Counted from the first letter of the stretch, positions 1-12,699 are shown. The stretch: DNA of 64,000 nt from Hermodice carunculata (GCA_964020975.1 OZ026630.1:63053245-63117244); one strand, 5' to 3'. A program made the numbers and translations. Notes: generated by a model from the sequence alone, not told the origin.

Positions 1-770
1 ACGCCTAAGTGACTGTATGTTCCCCTGACCAAATCAACAATGTCACAAATGAAAGTGACTCAGATCGATCCCCAGACCCACTCTAATTACATGCTGACAT
101 TGTAGTCACCAGATGTTCTTTTTTCTCTCTCCTTTTTAAATAGCACATGTGTTTTCCCATATGGTAACTGTTCAAGAGAGAAGCAACATTCTGTTTGTAA
201 ATATCAAATATAATTGGTCAACATTCTTTGCATGTATCATGCCAACCCATGCACTGGTATCATGTATATGTTCATGCACATATGTAAACAAATTTAAAAT
301 ATAAAACAAATGCAGGAGACAACCTTTCAGCTCCACTTCTGCCATTTACAGATACATGTACAAAAATGGTTGGTGGACATCAAACACATTCATGAGTGCA
401 AGTGCTAGCTGTCTTTATTCACGGCTATGTTGGGAAAAAAATTTAAACAGCGCCTTTTTTCTGCTTGTTTTCACTGTAGGATACCAGACTGTTCTCCTGA
501 TAAACAGAAATTCACATGTTTGGAGAAATATCCATAGATGTCGGAACTGATACATTCCATTGCTTGCCACACATGTTGAATTATGCAGCAATGCATGTCA
601 AGATACATGTACATTGACTGAACTTTGCAACAAAGGCAGAGTGTATTATGAAATCGATCACGCATGCAATCAACGCTTTGAGGTGGCCAGAGTCTGTATC
701 TGGATTTCAAAATATCTGTATTCTTTGAAAATCCCCATTAATCCCAACCATTACAACTGCTCCAGACAAA
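1..770. other. No gene recognised; AT-rich spacer
   Basis: The short open frames here have no recognisable domain and no codon-like bias. Short acatgta-type runs are present, as elsewhere in the window. I see no RNA gene or transposon end in this stretch. Confidence 0.5.
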
Positions 771-781
771 AAGAAACGATG

Positions 782-1430
782 ATGTCCTAGAAAATGTAAC
801 CTCAGAAAAACAACTTGGAGTACAGACATCAAACGACATGACACAGAATGACAACATTACTAAAATAGCAAGCATCATAAGCCACAAATTTGGATTACAA
901 TGGAAAATAAAGTCATACCCGTAACTGAAGCCAGAAAGCTATGTACAGTGCCCACCTACTCCCTCACCTGGTTTTCTGTTCTGTTGTGTGGGGCAGCTCT
1001 CCTCAAATTACTGCCTTTCAGACCATACAAAACTGGGCTGTCAGAATTACCCTGGACATCACAGACAAGGAAGCTGAGAACTATACCTCAAAACAGCTAC
1101 TGTGTTATCTAAACTGGTTATCCATCAAGCACAGGATCGTGTGTAGAAAAGCTGTTATGGTGTACAAATCTCAGAATGGACTATCTCCAGATTACATTTC
1201 AGATCTATTTTGTGTAGTTAGAAATTTAGATCATTGCAGCACAAGATCAAACTCTCAAGGCAATTTGTATATCCCATGAGGTAAACATTATAAAGATGTG
1301 TTAAGAAATGAACTTGTTTGGGGTAGCATTAAAATCTAGAACTCTTTGGAGACAGCAGTACGAAACTCAAGCAGCTTATCATCATTTGAATCCACATTTC
1401 TATGAAGTAATTGAATGAATATTGACTTTG
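782..1430 (+). pseudogene. LINE ORF2 C-terminal fragment (CR1-like)
   Basis: The plus strand encodes the last part of a non-LTR retrotransposon polyprotein, downstream of the reverse transcriptase core. Visible pieces are a stretch reading ENVTSEKQLGVQTSND (connection region), then VVWGSSP and IQNWAVRI, then LNWLSIKHRIV followed by MVYKSQNGLSPDYISDLF. The end has the NSL...VRNSSSLSSFESTF pattern typical of CR1/L2-type LINE tails. The longest intact frame is 941-1279; the pieces before and after it lie in other frames or are separated by stops, so this is a decayed, 5'-truncated copy. No endonuclease or catalytic RT motif is present. The clade is inferred from the tail pattern only. It does not encode a working protein. 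Confidence 0.75.
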
Positions 1431-1587
1431 TACAGTGTATATTGGTAAAGCTGATGACACCTAATAGTGTAAGATCATTTTCCTATCTTTATACATGTAT
1501 ATAGTTATTTACAGCTAAATTTATATTTTATTTATTACCCATGAGGGTCATGGGGTACTTACCATGCATCACCCTCATTTAGTTAAG

Positions 1588-1731
<144 letters not shown>

Positions 1732-1739
1732 CACAGTGT

Positions 1740-3090
1740 AGCTTTCCCCTATCCTAGTCAAGTTCCCAAATGAGGGCACAGCTCTCTACAGCAATTTTGA
1801 AAAGAACTTCACATTTTCTATGACCTACACCTGCTCACCAATGATGTACCCAACTGCTAAACATGATCAAATCTAACACTGAGTTCCCTAAATGTCATAG
1901 TCCTGCAATTCTACACATTAGTCATGTGTCATTTACATGTATCAACATGGTCAAGACAAAATCCAAAGACAAATAATGCCCCTCCCCACTCCCTACATGT
2001 TACAAGGAAAGACAATGTGAGTGACTCACAAACACTTTGTATCTTCCTATTTGACTTCATCTTCATATTTTTCTATACCCTTCCACCAGGTGACTGCAAC
2101 AATTGGCTGTCTAAAGTTGCTACCTTGCATCACTTTACTTGAGAAAACCGCAAAATTTTACCTTCAAGAAAAGCATTAAAAATCTGTTGTTCCTAATGAC
2201 CAATTCCTCCAAAAAAGACACTCTTCTTCATCCTATGGTAGCACTAATATTCATGTCAAACCATTGACACCCTGATCCATATAGTAGTTTCACACAGAAC
2301 TTCTGAGTTTCCCCCATGAGACTGGCCTCCAAAGCAGACCAAGCTCCATGCTATCTCTGCTACACATGGAGAGTAAAGAAAACATGAGAGGAGATTGGTC
2401 GGTTTATCAGGCAACAGACAAAGAAAAAAAAACCTGTTGAAAGAGCTAAAACTAATTTAGAATTGTGTTGTTTCTTGATTACTTCACAGACAGGGCTGTG
2501 TGCTGTAATTTATTTAATCATATGCTGATAGTCAATCATATTGTATGTAAATTTTACCCCCAATTTTGTCATTTTCTTGATACCATGTGTAATGTAGTAT
2601 ATGTACATGTGTCATTACAGTTCACTGCCTGAAGGTTTATCACCTAACTTTGACATGCATGTAATTTTATAGATACACCACAAAATCACATAATTTTACT
2701 TAATTCACTTGGCTGTATCCACCTCCCTGGCTGCATGTCTCAAAATTTTACTATGATTGCTACAAAGAAAAATGGCCATACGTCACAGAACACTATCATT
2801 GAGTTCCAAGTGCTTTGTTAATTTCTAATGGAAAATTGCCTGGAGTTCAACAGCTGAACAAGTGATATTACCTGGAAACAAATGAAAAAAATTACAATAA
2901 CTTCCCATCCTAATAAGCTAATCTTGGCACTTTTCTTTTGTATAACTAAAAATGATTTATTTGGAGGGTAAAAAACATAAAGATTGCTGAGATATGACCC
3001 TCTGCAGACCGAGTCAACAGCTTTCATCTGCACACTCGGAATTCAGTGTGTCCCAAGTGCACTGAGAACAGCTGTTGACTAATCAGCATC
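1740..3090. other. No gene recognised
   Basis: AT-rich sequence without a convincing coding frame. Its last part (about 3010-3082) contains an imperfect inverted pair built on GTCAACAGCT / AGCTGTTGAC. That pair is the same core as in the MITEs at 3741-4175 and 39132-39371, so a partial MITE relic probably lies here. Confidence 0.45.
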
Positions 3091-3094
3091 ATTC

Positions 3095-3350
3095 TTAACT
3101 CATTCCATACCAGTCCCTGATATTTCTGTATATTTACCTAGATTTAAGATGACAATTGCATATTTAAATTCTTTATGAAAACTTAAGAGCATTTGTTCAA
3201 GTACAAACATGCCTATAGTCTTAAGTCAGTGGTTCTGGCACTGCCTGGCAAGTCATGATGCAGCTGCCACAAGGGCAGCTGCAGCATGACTTGCCAGGCA
3301 GTGCCAGAACCACTGACCAAGGCCTGTGACCATAGTATGGAATGAGTTAA
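3095..3350. mobile_element. TTAA-flanked MITE with long internal palindrome (copy 1)
   Basis: The element starts TTAACTCATTCCATAC and ends GTATGGAATGAGTTAA, a 16-base inverted match that includes a TTAA at each end. Inside, 3225-3317 is a near-perfect palindrome with arms of about 42 bases beginning GTCAGTGGTTCTGGCACTG. No coding capacity. A second copy in opposite orientation lies at 35788-36038. TTAA target duplication is typical of piggyBac-type transposases, but the inner TIR sequence does not itself identify that superfamily, so the assignment is inference. Confidence 0.85.
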
Positions 3351-3740
3351 TGCAAAAAGAAGCAGGTGACGGGTGTGATAGTGGACCATACTTGGCCAAT
3401 TTTAATGGTAAGAGTGGCATATTGTGGACAGAACAGCATTAGATTCCTGAAGGTTAAAGCATCAACTTCAATGTGTACAAAGCAGGAAACAGACGGCACT
3501 GATGACAGTAAATGCTGTCAGTGCCCCTGGACACTCACAATCTTATCCTGAAGGGCCTGCTGCTGGAAACACAGTCTTGGAGCTCAGCCGCCACCTGTGT
3601 GCATAGCCCATGATACCAGACGATCAGAGATACACGTACCGGCACCGACTCTTTCCGTCTTGAAATAAGGAATCAACAGCTTCCCCTTGGAGTGACTTGG
3701 TTGCTAAGCACCCAAACTGTTCCAAGCAAAGATGGTGACC

Positions 3741-4175
3741 TTAACTCATTCAGTACCTACTACGACTAAAATTGAACTACAGTGGAACCTGCCAATGAGC
3801 CCAGCTCTGCTGAGGGACCAGCTGTGCTAAAGGACCAGTCTCAACATCCCCATTAGCATATTTTAGTTTAATTTTACTTGCCCTAAGGGATCACCTGTCA
3901 GAAGGGTCCATTTTTATAGGTCCTGTGGGTGATCCATTAAGACATTAAGACAGGTTTTACTGCACTTAAAACAGACTCCTCTGAATTGTAATAAGGATTC
4001 TAGATTCATATTCCTTGTAAAAAGTATGTTCATTCAAGTGCCAGCATGCCTGTCATTACGCTAACTATCACAGTCCAGGTCAACAGCTTTCTTGTGCATG
4101 CTTTAGGTGTCATGCCCCAAAGTATGCCTGAGAAAGCCCTTGACTCAGTTCAAAATGTGGCACTGAAAGAGTTAA
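3741..4175. mobile_element. TTAA-flanked MITE carrying a nested MITE
   Basis: Starts TTAACTCATTCAGTAC and ends CACTGAAAGAGTTAA. Its right half contains an imperfect inverted pair GTCAACAGCTTTCTTG ... GAGAAAGCCCTTGACT. It aligns along its length with the MITE at 39132-39371 except for an extra block at 3780-3962, which is a separate nested element. The order of insertion is therefore clear: this element first, the nested one later. Confidence 0.75.
3780..3962. mobile_element. Nested pogo/Tigger-like MITE
   Basis: The ends are CAGTGGAACCTG and CAGGTTTTACTG, an imperfect 12-base inverted repeat with the CAGT/ACTG termini usual for pogo-type Tc1/mariner elements. The left flank is TA and the right flank is CA, so the TA duplication would need one change. 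No transposase is encoded. The related MITE at 39132-39371 lacks this block, which supports insertion. Confidence 0.65.
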
Positions 4176-4179
4176 GATG

Positions 4180-6410
4180 TCCTGTTGTGTCCATTTAAAA
4201 TCCAAATTCAAATATTTTCTATCTCAAAGAACCTCAAATTTGACCATCATTAAGCAGATGACGTGATGTCCAGTGATGTGTTGGTCCGACACAATTTTTT
4301 CTGGGTCCCTGTTGCCAGAATGCAGTAAATGTGCTGTGGTTACTCTCTGACCTTTGCACAGAGTGGCCATAAAGTCAGATTACTTTTGCAGATGAAATTC
4401 TAAATCAAACATCACTGCTATTTACCTGATGTCTGGGAGCATGCAGATGTCTCATGGTTGTTCTTGCTGTACCCATCTCCAACCAAAACACTATACAACG
4501 GCCAAATATTTATTTCCTTACTCAAATATTCTAGCTTTCCAATTGCTTTCATTGAGAAGACGTATATAGGCATCATTTATTTACATCATGCTGTAAAGCA
4601 CCTGGTGACATATAAAAGTCTGTCTTAAGCTCTTGTGGATCACCCTTAATGATGCCAGAAAATATAAGTCTGCCACACATCATAGACACATGGAAATTGC
4701 AACACATCTACTTCTGTAAACACATACAAAGTTGCAAAGTGAATGCAGTTCAAAGGTCTCATTGTGCCTCTTTCTTCTTGGGGGAGCATATGCACATAGA
4801 TGGCACTCCAAGCACTTGAACCTTCCTAATCATAGAGCACATGTACATGTGAGATTGAGCCAACAGACTCCTTTTGCTGCAAATTCCTACCTGCAGCATG
4901 CTCATTGTCTGACGGCTTTTTACAATGCAAAATAGCAACAAGGAATAGTGTTGACCGAAAACATGTCAGTCTGACTGATCTCACCAATCATTTGTAACCA
5001 AACTTGCTTCCACTCATGAGCAAGTATGAAAAAAAAAAAAAAAACAGGTGACAGTTAACATGTGAAAGCTTTTGGCTTGCCTGCTACACCTGACCAAGCA
5101 ACTGCAGTTTCTCTGGACAACCCTTGCCCAAAAAAGCAACATCCTGTAAATCTGGCAAAACTAAAGAAGTCTAATAAAATAGAAATGCTAATCGAGTGCT
5201 TGAGAAAGTCATTTTCTAGGCCCTAATGATCGTCATGCCCACCAGCACAGCATAATCACACACAATCAAGGCTCTTAATCCAATCAACTTTCAGGACTCA
5301 GAAACCATATTTCACGTTTGGAAATGTGCCAAAACCTGCAATACAGGGCACATGCATAAATTATACTGCTCAAATGAAGTTAAGTACATGTACATGGTCT
5401 TCTTTATATCATTTCTGAGATACAAAAGACTGACTACAACATTGTGTTCTTTGAATACTGACATGTTTATGGCAAGTGACAAACATGAGAAACAATGTAT
5501 GCACTCATGTACTACACATGTTGCAAGCTCAACACACAAATCAACAGAATGACACTGAGACAAAATGACCCCACATTGCAGTATGCTTATGCTGTAATTG
5601 TCTACTGTTTTCACCTGTGTGTACCCGGTTTGTACACTGCCAATGCAATCTTGACACTTTTGACAGGGACCCCACTTGTGTGTATTGCAGCTAGGCCTCT
5701 GAGGGTCACATGGCATAATTTTGTGACTGTAAAGCCAGTGAGCAGGAATCAAACTTTGAACCTAACCAAAAATGCACATATTTGTAATTTCTACACAAAC
5801 AAACAAACAAACAAAAATCCTTAACTTCTTTCGTGCTGCATATATATACAAAAGCAAACACAGTTTCTATAACAAGCAGCCTTCTTCACACAGACGTGAT
5901 GAGCAAAGTTGTTGGTCACAGATGCAGCTGAAATTGGCATTAATGACTTTGATCAAAATGTACAAGCATGCACCAATGATGACATCTCACTGTACAAAGG
6001 TTTGCATCTGTTGGCCATTGGCACCATGAAGTGTGCAATGTTTGAACACTGTCAGCGTATGCTAAAATACAAAAATTGTACGGTGTGGTATTTATATTTT
6101 CAGGTAATGCTCCCTCTGGGAAAGTCCCATATATATTGTACATGACATTGATTCGACAAATAAACCATCACTTAATACTAATGACACATATATTTTTGGA
6201 TACCACCTCTTCAAAATTTGAATCAAGACTAACCCATAATGGCTGCTATTTTGAAAATTGTAGATTCTGCACCCAATGGTTTGTAATAAATGCAGATAGT
6301 ATTGGGACGATCTGGGGGAGGGGGGTGATAATATATGCAACCAAAAGTACAAGTTTTGCAAATGTTTCAGAGCATCAATAATGATATGGCATATGCTGTG
6401 GCCGTGGTTC
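4180..6410. other. No gene recognised
   Basis: Several 60-146 codon frames occur here, for example on the minus strand at 5312-5752. They are rich in Cys, Met and His, lack domain patterns and overlap frames on the other strand. I treat them as chance frames. A short A-run lies near 5030-5044. Confidence 0.45.
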
Positions 6411-6415
6411 TATTA

Positions 6416-6555
6416 GTTACACACTGGTAGACAGGGTAATACAGCGAGCAGCTCCCACGAAGGGAACTGGTATTACCCGAGGTGCTAGCCGAGGGTAATA
6501 CCAGTTCCCTTTGTGGGAGATGCTGGCTGTATTACCCAGTTTACCAGTGTGTAAC
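6416..6555. mobile_element. Fold-back MITE, ~140 bp
   Basis: The whole interval folds on itself. It starts GTTACACACTGGTA and ends TACCAGTGTGTAAC. The inner arms (GGGTAATAC, GGGAACTGGTATTACCC) also pair nearly to the centre around 6485. Single-base differences between the arms suggest moderate age. A short related stretch with GGGTAATACCA lies near 6719-6730. No coding capacity and no clear target duplication. Confidence 0.8.
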
Positions 6556-6939
6556 AAATTTATCCCATTTTTATGTAGTTTCTAACTTACTAGCGCCTTT
6601 TGTTGGCAGAAGAAGGCGGCCGTTCTGCCATTTTGTCGTTTGCATTCCCCTGGCAGAGCCGTTTTCACTTTAGCCGCTATGTGTCGCATGATATTACTAC
6701 AGTAATACCAACCCCATGTGGGTAATACCATAACGGTGATAACTGCTACAGACATAACCAAGCAGGCACATCAAAGTTAAGATAGTAAATCATGTTTTCA
6801 AAGTACTTTAATGACTGTTTGCCCTGGTAACTCAGAGAACAGACACCTGGAACCTGGCGAAATATTACGATAACAATAACCAAACAACCTGGGCTATGGC
6901 CTATGCTGTTTCACCTTTGAGAAATAACTTGCAGGAATA

Positions 6940-7310
6940 AGTGTTGATGATTCCTCCAAGGATTCCCCTAACAACCGTGGCTATGCCTTGCTGAACTTTG
7001 TGTTGCTATACTGTCTCCCAGGCCCAGGGTAACCCTCCAGACAAGTTGAAATAAAATGCTGCGTTTGAGTTGACATTCCTGCAAAATAACAGCATGTGAC
7101 GGCCGCTTTCTCAATAAAATCTTTCAACCAAGGCTATGGCTATGCTGTTCCACTGAACACTGTGGCTATGCAGCTATGCTCTTTCCTCGGCCCAATTTAA
7201 CCCTCCACTGCAGACAAGTTGAAATAAACTACTGTGTTTGAGTTGACTTTACTGCAAAATAATGGCACATGACAGCTACTTTCTCAATAAAAATTTTCAG
7301 CCATGGTCAA
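6940..7310. repeat. Two-unit tandem repeat, ~172-bp period
   Basis: Two diverged units share GACAAGTTGAAATAAA, GTTTGAGTTGAC, TGCAAAATAA and CTTTCTCAATAAAA in the same order, the second about 170-175 bases after the first. The phrases 'ggctatggctatgctgtt' and close variants also recur. Function unknown. The AATAAA-like strings are part of the repeat and are not evidence of a polyadenylation site. Confidence 0.65.
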
Positions 7311-8572
7311 TCAATTTTGAGTAGGGAAGGGTGGCTTAAAACTTTATTTTTTATGTTTCATAAAAATCCCTTAGGGTTGAGACTTGGGCCTTTTCAGTGG
7401 GGTCGGTCGGGTTATCGGAACCACACATATATATATTTTTGTAAGGCCTTAGGTAACTTTGACATTTGTTGAAACATGTTAAAAATGGATGTTCTTTCCC
7501 CTTTAACACATTACCTCCTTTGACGTCAGTTGTATTTGTTACCTGGGCACAGCCAAAGGCACTTGTTATAGTATAAATTATGTCCACAACAGCATCTGAC
7601 ATTTAGAGATAATAGAATGGAGTTTGGTGCAGGTGGGGATAGCCTCATCATCAGACCTAGATGATTAGCACTGGGGACTGGTGAACCTTATTTGGTTAAT
7701 CGTGGTGCTGGTGATGCCTGGATTAACAAAGAATTTTTGCCACAAATCAAATCATATATGTAGCTGTTGTTCCCCTCAGGAATGACCAATCAGGCTCCAG
7801 GGAAGAAATAGTTAACACCTAGGGAAGCGTGGCCAGACAAAATGCCAATATATCTGAATTTGAAATTTACCGTTAACACTGTGGCATTTCAGAACAGAAT
7901 GCTATGGATAATTAAAGTTAATATTGCCCGTGAACACTTGAGAGTGACAACAGAAACAGGGCTCATTCCATCCAAGCTGGGTATTGCAGCACTCAAGCTT
8001 GTCAACACTGCAGCACGATTCATATCCATCGTCTGCTTTATGCACAATGTTCACAATCTATATCAAAATACACGGACATGTATATGAATGTGACACAGCA
8101 AATGTCACAGAAGCATGTAACCCAAGGGAAGAAACCAGAAAAAAAACCAGGGAGCATTTAACAAGATGGGGTACAGAAAATGGGCAGAAAGAAAAGAAGA
8201 GAGACACGGTACATGTAAATAGCACTTCTAATCTAAGCCACAGACAACACTACAATGGACCTGCTCACAGTTTCATTTCCTTTTTATTGCAAACCAAATG
8301 CATGTTGTCAGCCTTTTAGTAAAACTGATACTGCAACTTGGAAGGCGATATCACCCAGGACTTCCTGTCTCCAGTCAGATCCTTTCAAAGCACTGTTGTC
8401 CTGATAAGCAGAGATAAGAGACCCTGGTGCATCAATTTCCAAATTGTGAAATACATCAAACACCAAACAAAATATCCCCAGTTTGCCACTATTTTTATCT
8501 CAATTTGGCTCCAACATTCTATAGATTGCATGGTATACAGTCAAGGAAATGTCTTGTTACATTTTTGAACCA

Positions 8573-9690
8573 CTGGAAAGAGATATGGTACATCTAGAAA
8601 GAAGATTTTCAACAAAGCAAATCTGTTTGTGTGCCTTCAAAATTTGCATACATTTACATGCTACAACTTTTGTTTGTGGTTCATTGCATGCACCTACAGC
8701 ACAAATCTATAAATTGAAGTTGGAATGCAATCTCTACCTATAATACTTTTGAAGATATTCAACATTTAAGTTTCCAAAGTGCCCCTAATCAGCATAAATA
8801 AAAATAACTAAAACTTTTGCTTGTGATTCACTGGATGCACCTACAGCATGAATCTATAAATTGAAGTTGGAATGGCACCTCTACCTCTATAATTGTTTTG
8901 AAGATATTCAACATTTAAACTTTTATGAGCCCCTAATTAGCATAAATTAAAATTTTGAAACTTTTGTTTGTGGTTCATTGGATGCGTCTACATCACAAAC
9001 CTATAAATAAAAGTTGGCATGGCATCTCTATCCATAAAAGGTATGAAGATACTCAACAACTTAAGCTTTCAAGTGCCCTAATTAGCAGTAATTAAAATTC
9101 TACAACTTTTGCTTGTGGGTTCATTGGATGTGCCTATGTAGCACAAACATTTAAAGAAAACTTAGAATTGCATCTCTACCTATAATAATTTTGAAGATAT
9201 TCACCATTTAAACTTTTCAACTGCCCCAAATGAGCATAAATTAAAATTTTTCAATCTCTGTTTGTGGTTCATTGAATGCACCTACATTACAAACCTACAA
9301 ATAGAAGTTAGAATAGCATCTCTGCCTATAATAGTTCTGAAGATATTCAACATTCACCTTTTTGAAGTGTCCAATTAGCACAAATTAAAATTCCACAACT
9401 TTTGTTTGTGGTCCATTGGATGCACCTACATCATAAACCTACAAAGGAAGTTGGAATGACATCTTATCTATGATACTTTTGAAGCTATTCATGATTTAAA
9501 ATTTCAAACTGTCTTTGTAAACAGGTGTCCTACTTCATAAATGGATCTATCATCATACCAAATTTTGGAGTTTCTAAGTATAATAGTGTCTTAGAAAATT
9601 GTCAGACAAAATTGCTGGCAAAGAAGAATCGGAAGAAGAAATTAAGAAACTCAACAAAAACAGAATGTCTGTGTTGGCATGCAGACATAA
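8573..9690 (+). mobile_element. Family Z element, copy A (tandem-core, hairpin-ended)
   Basis: The head contains AGCAAATCTGTTTGTGTGCCTTC. About six core units of ~147 bp follow, each with a variant of CAACTTTTGTTTGTGGTTCA, then GGAATGGCATCTCTA, then TTTTGAAGATATTCA, then CCTAATTAGCATAAATTAAA. The 3' part has the motif GTGTCTTAGAAAATTGTC, a short polypurine stretch, and a terminal hairpin with arms ATGTCTG and GCAGACAT (9663-9689). It is non-coding. The order head, tandem core, microsatellite, 3' hairpin resembles bivalve pearl elements and other Helentron-associated non-autonomous elements. That link is inference from architecture. Confidence 0.75.
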
Positions 9691-10196
9691 CTGGAAAAGA
9701 TGGTTTGCTTTGCAAAACTGTCTGTGTGCCTTCATACTGTAAATTGCTTTATTTTTGCATGAATAAATTTTCACGGTTGTTGTATTTTTGACATTCCATT
9801 GTAGTTTTAATTTCATTGTTTTGGACATAATTCCTATTTAAACAATGTTAAAATACTATTTCGCTGTGTTTTTATTTTCACGGTTTTGTGCCATCAGTGA
9901 GAAAAGTGAAAATAAGAGTACAGCAAAATTAAAGCAATTTACAGTAATATGATCAAATGGCGGTTTCAACAACCATGCAGTTAAAGTTGCGACACAGGTG
10001 TTAAAAGTTCCATAGTTTTAAGTTTTATTGATCATATTACACATATAATAGACATGACAACTCGAGTAAACATATCAGCTTCACTGCCACTAAAATCTGG
10101 AAAGCTTAAAGAAACAATGTGTAGACACTGGTATGTTGGTTGCCTTGCTTGCCAGGCTGAAGCAGTACTTGCGCTAAAGTGAACCACCCCCTCCCC

Positions 10197-10420
10197 ATCT
10201 AGTTTTGAAGATATTCATAGTTTAAAATTTAAATTGCTCCTAATTAGCATTATTTAAAATGCAACAACTTCAGCTCTGTATTCATTTAAAGTGAAATGTT
10301 CAATAACATGTAAAACTTGAAAATACAGTGTACCTCTCTATCTATCAAAGTCTTGAAAACATTCAAGATTTAAAGTTTGAATTACTCCTAATTAGCATAG
10401 ATTAAAATGCAGCAATTGTT
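10197..10420 (+). repeat. Family Z core fragment (copy B)
   Basis: Roughly one and a half Z core units, with TTTTGAAGATATTCA, TGCTCCTAATTAGCAT and ATTTAAAATGCAACAACTT in the usual order. Head and 3' hairpin are missing. Confidence 0.7.
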
Positions 10421-11090
10421 CAACTGAATAACATGACTAATCACAAATATGATTAAATTCCTGTGCACTACATGTCAATGCGGTGCCCAGGAATTCAATT
10501 GTTTCTGTAAGCTGTTGGCATGAAAAATTTACTGTAATTTGGTATCTTTTATGAAGGCTCCAACACAGCACTATCATTAATGTCCTGAATAGCTGAAATT
10601 AAGAAGGTTATGTAAAATGTATTGCAGGTTTTCATTAATTAAGGTATATTTGTCCACACCATACTCAGCACCAATAAATTTGAGGGAGTTACAGGTTGAG
10701 GAGCCACTCCCATCTAGATCAAGGGGACCACATAATCAAACCAAGTCATCATTGCTTGTTATAACTTTATAAAAAAAAACTTATGGAACCTCTCCCATAA
10801 CTACTATTCTATCAGTATGTCATCACATATTAAAGGTAATAAGTGGCAGTGACTTCTATATGGGAGTCTCCACATAAACCTTATGGCTTATCTCTGGGCT
10901 GTAGAAATGTTCAACTTCAGGTTTAGAAAAGTCCCACAGCTGGCAGCCATAAAGCGGCAGACAGTAGGTTTCAAATAATTCGTACTGGTGTCATAAAGAA
11001 TGTTTCCAAATTTTGCCTACAGAATATTAACCTTGCTGAAATCTTTTAATAGAATTTGATACACTATCATGAAAAAAGTTCTGTCCAAAT

Positions 11091-11286
11091 GTGTGCCCAA
11101 AGATGTTTAAATGTGTTTACTTTTGTAAGGGGAAGATTATGTATGAACAGACCAGGTTTGGTGTTTCTATGTGTACTAGTGTCTGTGAAAATTGTTGGAC
11201 AAAATTGCTTTTAATGTGGAGGAGGAGGAGGAGGAGGAGGAGGAGGAGGAGGAGGAGGAGGAGGAGGAGGAGGAGGAGGAGGAAGA

Positions 11287-11319
<33 letters not shown>

Positions 11320-11320
11320 A

Positions 11321-11416
<96 letters not shown>

Positions 11417-11445
11417 AGTTTTGGCACCTGGACACAATTACTCAT
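11091..11445 (+). repeat. Family Z 3' end with compound microsatellite
   Basis: Starts with the Z 3' segment (CAGGTTTGGTGTTTCTATG, GTGTCTGTGAAAATTGT, GGACAAAATTG). A compound microsatellite follows, about 11218-11417: (GGA)n, then (GCA)n, then (GAAA)n. A damaged 3' hairpin follows (TTTTGGCACCTGGACA). All six reading frames through it stay open and give low-complexity peptides, none of them genes. Confidence 0.8.
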
Positions 11446-11661
11446 TTTACACACATACCTCATCTTGTCTTTGACTACTCAAATGAATTGGTGCATGAAA
11501 AGATAATAACTAAACTTAAGTTTTGCTAAATAAGTTATTACTACACTTGTAATATAGTGTTTCCAATATGTGCAGTGTACCTCCATATTTCTATGTCTTA
11601 AGCTAAAAAAAAATGTTGCTATTAACATAAATATGTCACGCGAATGACAGACATATCTGTA

Positions 11662-12692
11662 ACAAGAGGCCCATGGGCCTAATGCTCTGCTGGCATCATG
11701 TCTATATTGCATCTGTTCATTTAAAAGTTGTGAGCCCTCAAGTGGCTTCTGAACATATAAAGCTTAATGTAAAACTAGTCCAGATGGCACTTCGCTTTAC
11801 ATGTAATCATAGCTTATTTGTGCAACTCCTGTGATGAATATTGTTGCATGTGCTAAGACAACAATAAGTGAGTCCTTAACTCTATGTCCTCAGTGACCTT
11901 GGGACAGAAGATCAAGGACACCCAGATTATGTAATACAAGAGGCCCATAGGCCTGCCTTGTGCTCTGCTGACATTGCCATTGAAGTCCAAGCTTCACCCT
12001 GCCATTACACAATCACCTCTTTCAACTTTACAGGCATGGTGACCTCACAAAAATTGGTCAAGGCCACTGATTTTATATCAAATTCTAGCTTTAGACATCG
12101 TCTATATATCCTATAAATTTGGCAATCAAATCCATTTATTTTTCAAGATATGGAATTTTTTAACCTAAAAAACACTTTGGCTTATAATTTCCATCAAATT
12201 ATAAAGGGTGCTACTAGTATCATTAGCAACTTAGATTTTGACCTCCCCCACAATCCCACCAACTTTGGTGAAGATCTGCCAAAAATTACAGATGCTAGAG
12301 TGTTCACAAGATTTTCATATTTTGAACCCAATATTGCATAATATTGTAGGTTGTGCCACCAATATTGAAAAGAACCTATATTTTTATACCCCCTATAAGT
12401 CCTGAAAGTTATATTGGGCTAACTTAAAAACTGTGGACAGCACTGTAGTCACAAGATTTTCACATTTTGACTTGTATATTACATAATACTATAGATGGCA
12501 CCACCAACATTGATGTTGACAAAGATTTTTATACACTTTATAACTCCTAAACTTCATGTGAACCTATCTCAAGAATTGTGGGGTGCCGAGCGTTCACAAG
12601 ATGATCCCAATATTCAAACCAGCCATTTGACCTTGACCTTCAACGCTGATGAAAAAATTGCTAATGTCCAAAATATGCACCCAGCATCCTGA
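11662..12692 (+). mobile_element. Family X repeat, copy 1 (3' truncated)
   Basis: Begins ACAAGAGGCCCATGGGCC, which contains the 12-base palindrome GGCCCATGGGCC. The subterminal motif GCTCTGCTGGC follows at 11684-11694. A second head-like sequence starts at 11936, with GCTCTGCTGAC at 11962-11972, so two heads lie in tandem. The body contains GTGACCTTGGGACAGAA, TTTTGACCTCCCCCACAATC and TTCACAAGATTTTCA, as in copy 2. The usual 3' end (GTCAGCAGAGCTAAAA) is missing. Non-coding, although fragments of the body stay open by chance, for example 12150-12341. Confidence 0.75.
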
Positions 12693-12699
12693 GACAAAC

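Noticed and set aside
5312-5752. 146-codon minus-strand frame
   Set aside because: Rich in Cys, Val and Met, overlaps frames on the other strand and has no domain pattern; most likely chance.
7842-8087. 81-codon plus-strand frame with a LINE-like flavour (TETGLIPSKLGIAALKLV)
   Set aside because: Too short and too vague to assign; no RT or endonuclease motif nearby.
8573-9690. Classic Helitron ends (5' TC, 3' hairpin then CTRR)
   Set aside because: A 3' hairpin is present, but no CTRR follows it and the 5' end is a hairpin, so I only suggest a Helentron-like origin by layout.
11091-11506. Four overlapping frames with Arg, Glu, Lys, Phe, Leu or Ser runs
   Set aside because: They are translations of the GGA/GCA/GAAA microsatellite on both strands.
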